This document shows positions 47,628 to 60,100 of a stretch of 64,000 nt of DNA, one piece after another. This stretch comes from Corbicula japonica. Lineage: Eukaryota > Mollusca > Bivalvia > Venerida > Cyrenidae. How positions within the stretch are numbered: the stretch's first letter is position 1; each line of letters begins with the position of its first letter. Where the stretch lies: positions 5,456,001-5,520,000 of the forward strand of contig JAZAYU010000013.1 of NCBI GenBank assembly GCA_038501625.1, written 5' to 3'. The position numbers were made by a program, and so were the translations under genes. The notes below the pieces were generated by a model. It was not told the DNA's origin. It worked only from the letters and a program-made list of their open reading frames with translations, and searched no databases.

Positions 47628-48560
47628 GTTTTTCGGCGTTAGCTGTCTAAGCTCACTTTTGACCTAGTTTTTCAACCAATGAAATATTGTAAATAATACT
47701 CGTATTCTCTTATTATGCAGAGGGAAAATGAAATAAACTATTTCGATTGGTAGCTATTTACACCTTAGAGGCATCTAGCAGGGTGGAGAGGTATCTAGTG
47801 GGATTTTTATTATTATGCAGCGGAAAAATCAAATAGATTATTTCGATTGGTGTTGTATTGGAGACAAACATATTTACGATTTAAATAACCAGTTAAGTCA
47901 ATATTGATGGTTTAAATACATTTTTATATGGAATATTCTTGGGTGTCAGGTAAACAATTGCATACAACACACAGTGTAAAACGAAAGAGAAGTGTAGATA
48001 TTTCTAATTCTTACCGGTTTCTTTCTAGTTCCTTTGATACTGTTCGTTGTAGTGAAGTGGCTAACACTCTCGCCTCTGAAGCGGAGGCCCTGGGTTCAAA
48101 ACTAAGGAGGGACACTTTTTTTAAAGTTAATTACGTACAAGTTGGTAGATTTCGCTTTTTTAACAGGCTGTTTGTATTTATTTTTTTTAAATTTCAAGGA
48201 CATTTATTCATCTTGAGTTCTAACTATACAAGAGGTATTTTATTGAAACTGAATAAATGTAGACAAGACTTAATGTAAGACATTGCTTCTTTAATCGACT
48301 TGTTATCACTGTATGAAATTGTTGCATCAGCTTCAACATTTTTTTTGAAAGACACTTTAAATGAATTTATGAGTTGTCATGATTCGGTCGCTTAAACTCT
48401 AGGTCATACTAAGAAGGCAGGGAGGGTTCGTCAACAGCTATAACAAGTAAAATAAAATAACTAAACTGTGTCTGCTTCGCCTCTCTGTATTTCCTTCTTT
48501 CTTATATACATGTACATGTATATATAAATCTTTTCCATCAACGCCGTTTATCTACTGTAT
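47628..48560. mobile_element. Second copy of the tRNA-bearing foldback family, right arm lost
   Basis: The left arm ('ttttcggcgttagctgtcta', 47628 onward) contains a partial internal duplication (the tattatgcag block near 47713 and again near 47810). The centre then matches 5340-5600, including 'ttatatggaatattc', 'gggtgtcaggtaaac' and the tRNA-like block at 48042-48114. The right inverted arm is missing, but the terminal 'tcttttccatcaacgccg' is present at about 48529. Confidence 0.65.
48042..48114 (+). repeat. tRNA-like sequence, second copy
   Basis: The same layout as 5512-5583 with a B-box 'tgggttcaaaac'. The anticodon-loop position reads CTCTGAA instead of CTGTTAA. Both copies have poor acceptor stems. 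Confidence 0.45.
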
Positions 48561-48864
48561 GACGTCATTTGTGTAAACTTTCAAAGCGGCATATGACAAC
48601 ATTGAAATTTGCTGGATATTAACTCATAATTTGGATTGAAAATGTGGTTCTGGTGTTTTTATTTTGTTTCGAGGATGTTGTAAGATCACACCGACGATGT
48701 TCTGAAAACAATGTCAGCGTCTGGGTCATTTTGTTTTCGATTTAAACGAAATGAAAATGGCTTTGTTGCTGTTGTTGAATTTCATCATGGACTTTCCTAT
48801 TGCTATCTTACGGAGTAAACAAGTGTCAGAAAGTTATATTTTCCGTGGATATAATCAATATAAA

Positions 48865-49032
48865 TAGACTAGATTCTGAAAGTCCAAAGGGGCTCAAAAA
48901 TGAGTTGAGGTAGGGCCGACAAGATATACTTTTTATTTTGGTACCAAATTAAAGCCTATTATATGGCCAAACAATCTGGACTGGCCTGCAAAGAAAATTT
49001 TATTGCGAATTGTCGGAAAATAAGGGGAGATA
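48865..49032. repeat. Left member of a 5-kb inverted pair
   Basis: 'ctagattctgaa', then 'gaggtagggccgacaagata' and 'tactttttatttt', then GGCCTGCAAA and 'attttattgcgaa', then AGATAACTC. It is inverted at 53935-54095 in the same order. Confidence 0.65.
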
Positions 49033-49555
49033 ACTCATGCCAAATCATACAAAAAATCAACAAAAAACTAATAAACTCAATGATATGACATATATTTATA
49101 AGGACTTTTTTCTGTCTTCATTAAAACTTTGTCAAATAAGTTGCAAGATGCAATTTAAAGTCCAAGGTGAACATCATATGTATATAATGTGTGAAAAACA
49201 AGAGTTATTTCCCTTTATTTCATTGAAAGATAATGTAAATCACTTATGTCCCATTTTCTTTTGCTAGAATTTGATATTTCTAGTTATTTTTTAACTTAGA
49301 GAAAGGAATTAAAGCACAAATTCTCTGCAAAAGCTTGTTAAACACCAATTACCATCCAGGTCAGATTATATACATTTAATTTCATACTTAAGAGCAAGCC
49401 ATTTATTACAAGTCAGTTTGACAAACAGGACGTATTACAGACTCATCGGTGGCAGGAAACATTCACAAAATGTTATCAACTCTCTTATGGCAATAATACT
49501 TATTCAAGGTATTCGCCAAACTTGGTTTGATTGATTACGACACTAATATATTTAA

Positions 49556-49672
49556 TAACCCGTCAGATTACTTCAGTCAAACTAGAGTTATTGCCCTTTA
49601 ATTACTAATTTTGACCAAATTAATAATTAAACGGCAATAACTCTATAGTGACTGAAGCAATCTGACGGGTTA
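49556..49672. repeat. Palindromic MITE with TTAACCCGTCAGATT ends
   Basis: 'taacccgtcagattacttca' at the left pairs with 'tgaagcaatctgacgggtta' at the right. The inner 'agagttattgcc' pairs with 'ggcaataactct' and 'taattactaatttt' with 'aattaataatta'. Nearly the whole 117 bp folds. Confidence 0.8.
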
Positions 49673-51530
49673 ACTCCTCCACATTTTAACTCGATAATCT
49701 TCAACAAACTTGCTTAGAATGTTTAAGGTAAACATATCCAGTTCAGTAACTTGCAGATATTTTTGATAGATTGTGTCCTCTAATGGCTGTTTTTACCAAA
49801 TTAGGACTGCCCAAGGTCCAAGTTTGTCAGAATGCTGTTGGCATATTATGTCTGCTAATATCTAAACAAGATATTCTAGATTGCAACAATGGCGTTGGAT
49901 TCATTGATATTTCATTGCCATTTTTGAAATCAAATAAGCAATGGATGCTTTCTTAATTAAAATGACAATCTTCATCAAACTTAGTAAGAACATGCATGTA
50001 CATAATATCTTAGACAAGTTTGATAGCCAGTCAGATTGCTCTTGTAACTCTTGGGTTATGCCCTTCAACTGGAAATATTTTAACAAGTTACATCTATACC
50101 AAACTATACCTATATTTACTATCACTAAAATTCATCCGACTGTTTAAGGGGACAATAAGATCTCAGCTATGTATGGTTACAAGCAAGATTACATTAGTCA
50201 AGTCACTGAGGAGTTATGGGTCTTTAATTTCCAAAACTTAAACAAATAAACAATTTCTGCTCTCTGACGGTTTTGTGGCAGTTTGAAATATTGTTCTTTA
50301 TTAGTTTTATTAATCAATCTATTGAATCATTCGTACATGTTGAGTTAAACAATATGTGTGCTAAAACTCATTTATTTTTTCTACTTTTTAAGTGCAATCA
50401 ATGCACACGAAATTAAAAAAATGTAAATAAAAAACAAATACAAGTAAATTAGCAGTGATAATATGACGACATCAAACTAAATATTTTTAGTTAACATTTG
50501 GTTGAAAGATTATTTTGGAAATTACCTAAATAATATTTTTAAAGTGTTCCATTGACTGATTCTGCTTTAGAGCTCATTTGAAATAGCACATGGGAGTCTT
50601 TAATACATGTTTGTTGTGGCTATTGATAAATATTCTTGTGGCTAGTGCTACAAAATTTCCAATTTCTGAACGACAGTCTAAGAGTAAGGTCTGGGTCCAT
50701 CTACGGGTAGTACTTCCAATAAATAAGGATGGTTCCATTTGGACAGAAGTCTCAAGAGTATTACAATAAGTGAAAAACCAAAAATACCTTCATACAATGT
50801 ATCTATGGTTTGTTATGTTTAATTATTACAGCTTTATCTTGATCATTCTTTTTTTTTTGCTTGAAATAATGAATCCATTTTCATTCACATGGAACTTGTT
50901 TTAATAATACTAAGCTTGAAACTGTGGAACCTCATGGAGACTATGTGTTTCTGTAACCAGTTATTGTCTCAACAGTCGCTTTGCATCAAATATGGCCTTA
51001 GTCTTCGTGAAAAGGAAGTGTCAGTCCTAGAAACAATGCTAAACCCCTTCTGAGCCTGAATAGAAACGTTTTAGTAGCAAGCTGGTTTTAAATATTTTTT
51101 TAATTGACTGAAAAGCAATCTGAAGCCATTCATGGTAGTACATGTAATCCCTTCTTTGGGTAGGACTGCATCTAGAATAGCCTAGTAGACCAAACAAAAA
51201 AGTATTCATAAACCTAACATTGGCCAGGGACCAAGAACTTAGATATGAAAATAATAGGTCCTATGGGTTATATTATCAGCTTGTGGTTGATAACAGTATT
51301 TTAAACTTATTCCAGCTCCTGTCAAACTGTTGCAGTCCCTTCTGAATACTAGCACTACCCTTGTAATGGAGTGAGGGCCTGGGTCTGAAAGATATTATTC
51401 TTTAACAATACAAGTAGCCTATTAAATCTAATAATATGGTTGAGGATCCTAGTAGGGAAAGCATTGTCATCAGAACAAGGGGTCCAGATTCCTTCATAGG
51501 GTTACCTTATTCTAATTCTTGGATCCTGCA
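49673..51530. other. Gene-free stretch inside the inverted pair
   Basis: No supported gene or RNA. The small frames at 49771-50241 overlap each other and show no protein signature. Confidence 0.35.
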
Positions 51531-51534
51531 TCTT

Positions 51535-52010
51535 TTTTATGCCCCCACTCTGAACGAGGAGGGGCCTTATAGGATGCCCTTGTCCATCCGTCCTTCCGTA
51601 CTTACGAAACCTGTGTCGCACATAACTCAAAAAGTATGAGAGCCACAAAAATGAAACTTAACAGGTATGTTGACCTTCATGTTTAATTGTGCACCTGGGG
51701 TTTTGTTTTTGCCCACGCCTGTTACGACCAGAGTGATGTTACTTATGCATTTCAATATAATGCATTCAGCAAGTAATCTTGTTGTATGTAATTCCAAAGT
51801 ATGAGAGTCGCAGTCATGAAACTTTACAGGCATGTTGACAATCATGTGTAGTTGTGCCCCTGGGGTTTTGTTTTTTGGGCCACACCTGTTAAGACCATAG
51901 TTATGGCCCCTTATGTATTTCAATATAATGCATTCAGTGTGTAATCTTGTGTCGTAGGTAAGTCTAAAAGTATCAGTGACAGTCATGAAACTTTACAGGC
52001 ATGTTAACCA
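51535..52010 (+). repeat. Tandem repeat, about 160-bp unit
   Basis: Three diverged units share 'tgaaacttaacaggtatgtt' / 'tgaaactttacaggcatgtt' (51653, 51818, 51986), 'cctggggttttgtttt' (twice) and 'atttcaatataatgcattca' (twice). The array is preceded by 'tatgcccccactctgaacga', a sequence type I associate with a common bivalve interspersed repeat (recollection, not checked). Confidence 0.7.
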
Positions 52011-53934
52011 CCAAACTACACTCATATTTGATATTGTGAACTGCAAATTCATCTGGCTTTTTTCCCTGAAAGTTCTCACCATTATTTGCACTTTGAGCAC
52101 AATATTGGCATCTAGTTAGACTTAAGAAAGAGTATAATTGCCTAATTAATTAAATAGTTTTGTTTTCTTTTCTATAAGTCTAGACTAAGAACAACTTTCG
52201 AATATTTTTACGTTTCTTAAAAAGCGGTTTCTATAACATAGAACTGGGTAGTAACCATGCTAAAACCTCTGGATAGTGTTACCATATGTCTCATGGCAAA
52301 TACACTGGCGTCAAGAAGGTGCTTACACTATTCTGTGGTGTAGGAAGCAAGACCTTGTCATGTTTTAATGACTCTGCTAGCGTTTATAAGACTCCCTTGT
52401 TCTATACTTGGGCAACGCTAGCATCCAGAAGTGACTGTTTCTCCATTTTACATAAGCAGTCCTATTTCTCTAAGCTCGAACAATATATACATGTATATTT
52501 TGACATATACAGGAAAACAACTTTACTTACTATCATTAAAAGACTTGCGATATTTGGGATTTTACTCTTTCCTTTACTAGTTTAAGCTAGAAATATGTAA
52601 AGATGAAAACATTTACAGGCAATACAATATTATGTTTTACTTACAACCACAAGATTGTAATTTTACTTCCGTTTTCGCATGATGAGGTGAGAACTATGTA
52701 TAGACTTTTATAAATTTATGCCTAGCTTCTTAAATGTTGCGGCACCTTTCAATATGAAACAAAATTACCCAGACTTATTTTAAGATTAGTGCAAACCTCA
52801 ATATGGGAACTTATCATTTGTCAACGCAACCATATGTAATGAAGTTGAGAACTGTTTCCTGAAGGAAAAGAAGTTAAGTTTGCCAGATCACATTGTATTT
52901 CATTATTTAAAGATTCATACCCGCAATTTTCCTGTAATTTAGTAAATGTTAAAATAAGACAAAACATCTGAAAAATCTTCATTAAACATGTGTTTCAAAA
53001 TAACAGTAGTATTTATCTAATGTTTAATTACTTCACTTTTTATCAAGAAATTAGTTACCATCTGTATTCAGTTAATAAACTGGCTAATTTACCATTATGC
53101 TGTTATACGTCATTATGTGACTTTACAAAAAAATACAACAGGCACTCTGATTTGCATAACTTGTTAGGATGTTCAAATCATATTAGAATACAAATGTGTT
53201 GATGCTGTAATTTAAGAATTGCCTTTTTATGAGTATGAGGTATTACTTCCAAGAAGTAGAATACATTAAAACATGTAAAGTAAGAATAAAACAGATCTAT
53301 TTGAGACATCTGAATTTCGACAAAATGTGTCACCAAATTTTCATATTAGAAAATATAATTTTATTTTCTTGAATGAACTCTTTTTATTTGGTGTTTTACA
53401 AAGCTTTTCCTTTCCGGTTTGCTTCTTCAACTGAAGCAGATCATACTCTATATACATTGTAAATAACAAAATAAACTAACATAAAATGTGTTGATTATCC
53501 ATTTAAGGTTTTATTAAAAGAATACTTGCTATAATGGTGTGGGTGGGGTAATTGTATACACAATTTTAAGGTTATATCAACAATAACGCATATTCTTCAA
53601 TATAAAATGTCTTCCAAAACATCTAAATTAATGTTTGGAAGAGTTATTTAAAATATCTGTATAAAGATTTACAAGTGATATGAACAGATAATTTTAATAA
53701 CTCATAAAATAGGGAAAATCGTAAATAGTTCTGTTTTCTTTGTATATTTTACCAACAAAAATGTCTTAAATTACATATTAGTCCAATATTATGTGCTAAT
53801 AATACATCTTAAATAAATAATGGTTGCTAGATCATATAAAAACTAATGTTGATACTAAAATTTGGACTGATATCAGTGCAACTTGTCATTATATCTAAAT
53901 ATTTTAAAGTTAACTTATAATTCTATATCAGAGT
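52011..53934. other. Gene-free stretch inside the inverted pair
   Basis: No supported gene. The 99-codon frame at 52286-52585 lacks conserved motifs and flanking gene signals. Confidence 0.35.
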
Positions 53935-54095
53935 TATCTCCCTTATTTTTTTCAGGGTTCGCAATAAAATAATTTTTGCAGGCCACCTAATTTCATTGAG
54001 ATATACCATAAACTTCAATAAAATCGTAAAATAAAAAGTATATCTTGTCGGCCCTACCTCGACAAAATTTTCAGCTTCAGAATCTAGACTTATAA
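53935..54095. repeat. Right member of a 5-kb inverted pair
   Basis: Inverse of 48865-49032: GAGTTATCTCCCTTAT, 'ttcgcaataaaat', GCAGGCC, 'aaaataaaaagtatatcttg', 'tcggccctacctc' and 'ttcagaatctaga'. The middle 40 bp have diverged. Confidence 0.65.
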
Positions 54096-54689
54096 AGGAT
54101 GCTTAATAAGTTCCTTATAGCAGCTGATTGCTTGCCTGAAGTGGTCAGATTTCAAAAGTAAGTCATTTTCATAAATTTGTTTTGATCGCTGATAACGCGG
54201 ATGAATAGTGATTCGGCTGCGATATATAACTAGTTATATATCGAAAATATATAACGGGTGTTATTACACTCCCACACCGGAAGGTATGTGATAATTAAGT
54301 TTATTTAACGACGACGGCAGCCATTGCGGCTTTTGCCTGTGGACGGTTCGTTCTGCTTGTATGTTGGTATTCGGGAATTAAGTGCGCTTGAAATATTTAC
54401 ACTTCAACTTCATCCTCTACGATGAAGTCTCATTCAGCTAATTTAAAAAGAATCATAACTTCTAATTTTAAGAGACGTGGCTACAGTACAGAACTCGGAC
54501 TTCACACACTTCTAGCAACCCAACTGTTTCCCATACCGTAATGAAAAGCAACAAATATCGATTCAATGTAAATAACACTCATCGTAATAGATTTTGTGAG
54601 TTAGTTAATGTAAAGATTTTAAGATGCCTTTCATATTTTAAGATGTTTTATATACAGAACACGCTTATATTTATATCTGATGACGTGAG

Positions 54690-54962
54690 CATCAAAATAA
54701 AAAAATCCGTGAAAACAACAACAACAACAACAACGCAATCATCACTTAACATGGGAATAAGTGTATCTTCAAAGTTATACAAGTCTTAAGGTGTCTGTTT
54801 ACTTTTCCTCACATGCTGGTGTATATTTCTTGCCCGTTTGTTAAACGTATTTGTTCACTATACTTAAAGCGTTTGTACATATGGAAGTCCAGATGTTCAG
54901 AACTTATAGTTCTTGGTGTATGTCTCACTTGTATATTGAGCTGTCAGTCTATATCCTCACAG
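54690..54962 (-). other. 3' UTR of mucin gene B (conserved with gene A)
   Basis: Collinear short matches with 14885-15101 after the stop codon (listed under gene A). An ACA trinucleotide run lies at 54716-54735. No clear polyadenylation signal was located. Confidence 0.6.
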
Positions 54963-54988
54963 CTACACAAGCTGAAAACCTGTTAATT
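54963..54988 (-). CDS. Mucin gene B, last exon (stop codon)
   Basis: Acceptor 'ttattttag' is followed by 26 nt. It completes a Glu codon and then encodes LTGFQLV and TAG. Its length equals that of the gene A last exon (15102-15127), and the ExTGF core is shared. Confidence 0.7.
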
Positions 54989-55761
54989 CTAAAATAAAAT
55001 GATATAAACAAATTAGACATTACAAAATTATAAGTCATTTCCTCTGTTACATCCAATGTTAAATGTAAAAATTATTTTGTACTTATTGCCTACAATAGAA
55101 CAAATTTCCGGCATACAAAAGTAAAGAAAATAAAAATGCGAACACACGATAATGAGACAAGTATTTCACTCCTAGCAAATTGTAAACTAAGGATCAGGAC
55201 TTGACATCAGTTTCTCCTAGATGATCACATTTTGCCACATGAGGATAGGCTGATATTTTATTCATGGTTCTTTTTTAGCGAAAGGTTGGTAAAATGCCAA
55301 ACATAATATGTCGTAATATGTCAAGTCTCGTTTTTGCTTCACACCCTAAACATTTAGTGAACGAATTCTAACCAATTTATACACATAAACTAAATGTGTA
55401 AAACCCAACGTAGCTCCTTCTCATGTTTCTTACCTATAAAAAATATCGAACGATACATTGTCCGAAAAAAGCATTGTATGCTTAAAGAAATGACATGTAT
55501 CACTGGTAAAATTCAAGCACTTTATAGTTTTTAATGTGTAACGCCATTTGCCATCAAATCCTCACAGTAATCAGGGAAGGATGCCGCCTCAAATAACATT
55601 ACTAAATTTTAATTTTCAAAGATCCGTGGATAAATATTTAAAATAGACATGTATCCATTGTCATGAAGTTGTGTCTCATATAAAACAAGCAATGCATGAA
55701 ATACGTAAGATATGTAGTATGTCAGCGTTTTTTTTCAAACTTCATAACAAAATACACATAC

Positions 55762-55785
55762 CAACTGGGGTCAGGGCCCTGTCAT
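55762..55785 (-). CDS. Mucin gene B, 24-nt micro-exon
   Basis: Acceptor 'attttttcag' and donor 'gtatgtgt' bound 24 nt, in phase 1. It encodes Asp (split) and DRALTPV. The match to the gene A micro-exon in length, phase and LTPV core supports both. Confidence 0.75.
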
Positions 55786-55979
55786 CTGAAAAAATACATG
55801 TTTATTAAGGATCTACATGTATGCACGAACAATATTTTAACACTTTATATTTTTATTGAAAATAAATACACAAAATTTATGCTTATTTTTCCGTTAAAAA
55901 TCTACGTCTTATTATTAAATAATTAAAGCAAATTTATATCGTATACGTATCCCTTTGACGTCATTTCCGTTACACTTAC

Positions 55980-56098
55980 CAGGATGTGATGAATTGGTAT
56001 GAAATCTCTGTGTCCTTGGACTCGCCACACCCGATTCTGCGGACTCTGGAGAGCTCGGATCTTCCCATTGTTTAGTGTCATCTTCAGCTTCACTTGAT
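55980..56098 (-). CDS. Mucin gene B, cytoplasmic-tail exon (119 nt)
   Basis: The acceptor is 'cgagaaggag' (AG preceded by a purine-rich stretch, unusual; the pyrimidine tract lies about 15 bp further away). The donor is 'gtaagtgt'. It encodes 39 residues, SSEAEDDT then SPESAESGVASPRTQRF, after the split Arg codon. It aligns without gaps to the gene A exon 18110-18228. An alternative upstream AG would shift the frame, and the paralogue fixes the choice. Confidence 0.75.
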
Positions 56099-56449
56099 CT
56101 CCTTCTCGTCGTATGAAAAAAAAATACATTTCAGTTTCAGCAATGAAATACAAGTCTATTTCATGTTTTGATTAGATTTAGTGAGTTTCAAGCATTTCAT
56201 AATTTTTAATGTGTAACGCCGTTTGCCATCAAATATTGGTGGCTATTGAGTGGTGAACTTTGTGCTAAACTGTCTATAAGCTCGAATGTTCGCGAGGCAA
56301 TGTAACTTTTCTTGGTCTGGTTTTTATAGATTTAGCACCAGATTATTTAAGTCTCAACTTAAACACATGCCATTTGCATTTTCAGTTCTATCCATGCAGT
56401 TTTAAAAGCGAAGTATACTAATGAAAGATGGGAAATCCATTTTGATAAT

Positions 56450-56499
56450 AAATAAAAAAAATATATGAATATATAAATAAATAAAGAAATAAATAAATA

Positions 56500-56583
<84 letters not shown>

Positions 56584-56600
56584 AAAATATAAATAAATAA
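56450..56600 (+). repeat. (GAAA)n microsatellite with AAAT-rich flanks
   Basis: About 21 perfect AAAG units at 56502-56586, flanked by AAAT/TAAA repeats, in the intron between the large exon and the first tail exon of gene B. Confidence 0.9.
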
Positions 56601-57104
56601 ATACCCCTGATGAAGTCAATTATTGATGAAAACGTTCGGGTAAATTTAACAAATTAGCACTGTTAGAACAAATCACTTTTCCCATATTCTATATATAATA
56701 TGATAAATGAATTTTTCCTCTTATTTCAATAGTATAGATTCTATATACTATTGTATATATATAAAACTATATATTCCTCCTTTTATTGGTTTTATCATGT
56801 CTTTTTATGACAATGTTTTATTGCTTAACACTGTTAGGTCGATGAACGCTGCATTATAAAGACTTTACTGTTTTCTTCATTTTCAAAAAATCAGTTAGTT
56901 AGAATTATGACATTTTAAAATTGTTGTTATTTGACTTTTGTTTAGGTATAGTCTGCCTCAAACGCAAAATTAAACATATAGTCAAAAAGTCAATGTGAGT
57001 TATCTGACATGGTTCACGGATGACAATCCCCACCCACTGAACAATCATTTTCATCCTATTATCCTTAAATCCGAAATTATAAATTGGTAGAAATATTTTT
57101 TTAC

Positions 57105-60100
57105 CTTCTTTTTCTAGGGGCGATTGGTTTCTTTGCACACGCCCCAACTTTCCTTGCTATCATAAGACCAGCCCCACCTAACAGAACAGGTACTGCAGCC
57201 AAAGCAGCCAAGTAAAGAGGTTTGGATTTACCCGCTTCTTCAACTGGTTTGATTTCAGGATCAGACATGATTTCAGTAGTTGATGATGAAGTAGTGGATG
57301 TTATTGTAGATGTTGTGGGCGTGGTGCCACTCGTGGATGATTCAGTAGAGGAAGCTGTCGTTTCTGATGGCGACGTGGCGCCACTCATGGATGATTCAGT
57401 AGAAGACGGTGTCGTTACTGATGTCGGAGTGGTATCACTCGTGGATGATTCAGTAGAGGAAGGTGTCGTTACTGATGTCGACTTGGTGGCACTCGTGGAT
57501 GATTCAGTAGAGGAAGCTGTCGTTACTGATGTCGACGTGGTGCCACTCGTGGATGATTCAGTAGAGGAAGGTGTCGTTACTGATGTCGACGTGGTGTCAC
57601 TCGTGGATGATTCAGTAGAGGAAGGTGTCGTTACTGATGTCGACGTGGTGCCACTCGTGGATGATTCAGTAGAAGAAGCTGTCGTTACTGATGTCGTCGT
57701 GGTGTCAATCGTTGATGATTCAGTAGTGGAAGGTGGCGTTACTGATGTCGACGTGGTGCCACTCGTGGATGATTCAGTAGAGGACGCTGTCGTTACTGAT
57801 GTCGGCGTGGTGCCACTCGTGGATGATTCAGTAGAGGAAGCTGTCGTTTCTGATGTCGTCGTGGTGTCACTCGTGGATGATTCAGTAGAAGAAGCTGTCG
57901 TAAATGATGTCGTCGTGGTGTCACTCGTGGATGATTCAGTAGAGGAAGCTGTCGTTACTGATATCGGAGTGGTATCACTCGTGGATAATTCAGTAGAGGG
58001 AGGTGTCGTTACTGATGTCGTCGTGGTGTCACTCGTAGATGATTCGGTAGAGGAAGTTGTCGTTACTGATGTCGGAGTGGTATCACTCGTGGATAATTCA
58101 GTGGAGGGAGGTGTCGTTACTGATGTCGTCGTGGTGTCTCTCGTTGATGATTCAGTAGAGGAAGCTGTCGTTACTGATGTCGTCGTGGTGTCACTCGTGG
58201 ATGATTCAGTAGAGGAAGCTGTCGCTAATGATGTCGGCGTAGTGTCACTCGTGGATGATTCAGTAGTGGAAGCTGTCGTTACTAATGTCGGCGTAGTGTC
58301 ACTCGTGGATAATTCAGTAGAGGAAGCTGTCGTTTCTAATGTCGACGTGGTGCCACTAGTGGATAGTTCAGAAGAGGAAACTATCGTTACTGTTGTCGAC
58401 GTGGTATCACTCGTTGATGATTCAGTAGAAGAAGGTGTCGTTACTGATGTCGGAGTGGTATCACTCGTGGATAATTCAGTAGAGGAAGCTGTCGTTACTG
58501 ATGTCGGCGTAGTGTCACTCGTAGATAATTCAGTAGTGGAAGCAGTCGTTACTGATGTCGACGTGGTGCCACTCGTGAATGATTCAGTAGAGGAAGCTGT
58601 CGTTACTGATGTCGACGTGGTGTAACTCGTGGATGATTCAGTAGAGGAAGCTGTCGTTAGTGATGTCGGCGTAGTGTCACTCGTGGATGATTCAGTGGAG
58701 GAAGCTGTCGTTAATGATGTCGGCGTAGTGTCACTCGTGGATGATTCAGTAGTGGAAGCTGTCGTTACTGATGTCGGCGTAGTGTCACTCGTGGATGATT
58801 CAGAAGTGGAAGCTGTTGTTACTAATGTCGGCGTAGTGTCACTCGTGGATGATTCAGTAGAGGAAGCTGTCGTTACTAATGTCGACGTGGTGCCACTAGT
58901 GGATAGTTCAGTAGAGGAAACTATCGTTACTGTTGTCGACGTGGTATCACTCGTTGATGATTCAGTAGAAGAAGGTGTCGTTACTGATGTCGGCGTGGTG
59001 TCACTCGTGGATGATTCAGTAGTGGAAGCTGTCGTTACTGATGTCGTCGTGGTGTCACTCGTTGATGATTCAGTAGAAGAAGCTGTCGTTTCTGATGTCG
59101 ACGTGGTGCCACTCGTGGATGATTCACTAGAGGAAAGTGTCGTTACAGTTGACGGCTTTGTTTCACTCGTGGATGATTCAGTAGAGGAAACTGTCGTTAC
59201 TGATGTCGACGTGGTGCCACTCGTTGATGATTCAGTAGAGGAAGCTGTTGTTAATGATGTCGGCGTAGTGTCACTCGTGGATGATTCAGTAGAGGAAGCT
59301 GTCGTTTCTGATGTCGTCGTGGTGTCACTCGTGGATGATTCAGTAGAGGAAGCTGTCGTTACTGATGTCGACGTGGTGTCACTAGTGGATGATTCAGTAG
59401 AGGAAGCTGTCGTTACTGATGTCGACGTGGTGCCACTCGTGGATGATTCAGTAGAGGAAGGTGTCGTTACTGATGTCGGAGTGGTATCACTCGTGGATGA
59501 TTCAGTAGTGGAAGCTGTCGTTACTGATGTCGACGTGGTGTCACTCGTGGATGATTCAGTAGAGGAAGGTGTCGTCACTGATGTCGACGTGGTGTCACTC
59601 GTGGATGATTCAGTAGAGGAAGCTGTCGTTACTGATGTCGACGTGAAGCCACTCGTTGATGATTCAGTAGAAGAATGTGTCGTTACTGATGTCGTCGTGG
59701 TGTCACTCGTAGATGATTCAGTAGTGGAAGGTATGGTTACTGATGTCGGCGTTGTGCCACTCGTTGATGATTCAGTAGAGGAAGTTGTCGTGACTGTTGA
59801 CGGCGTGGTGTCAATCGTTGATAATTCAGTAGTGAAAACTGTCGAAAGTGTGGACGGAGTGATGTCACTTGTTGATGATTCGGTTGTTGCTGGTGTTGTT
59901 GTTGGCGTTTGTGTTGTCGTCGTTGCTGGAATTGTTGTTGAAGTGGTTGGTACTGTCGTTGTTGTTGATGTTGTTGTTGTAGGTGTTGTCGATGTTGTTG
60001 TTGGTGATGTCGTTGTTGTTGATGTTGTTGTAGGTGACGTCGTTGTTGTTGGTGGTGGTGTTGTCGTTGTTGATAATGTTGATGTTGGTGTGGTCGTTGT

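Noticed and set aside
52286..52585. 99-codon open frame
   Set aside because: No conserved motif, no splice or promoter context, and a composition like the surrounding AT-rich DNA.
56359..56619. Phe/Leu/Ser-rich minus frame
   Set aside because: It is a translation of the GAAA microsatellite.
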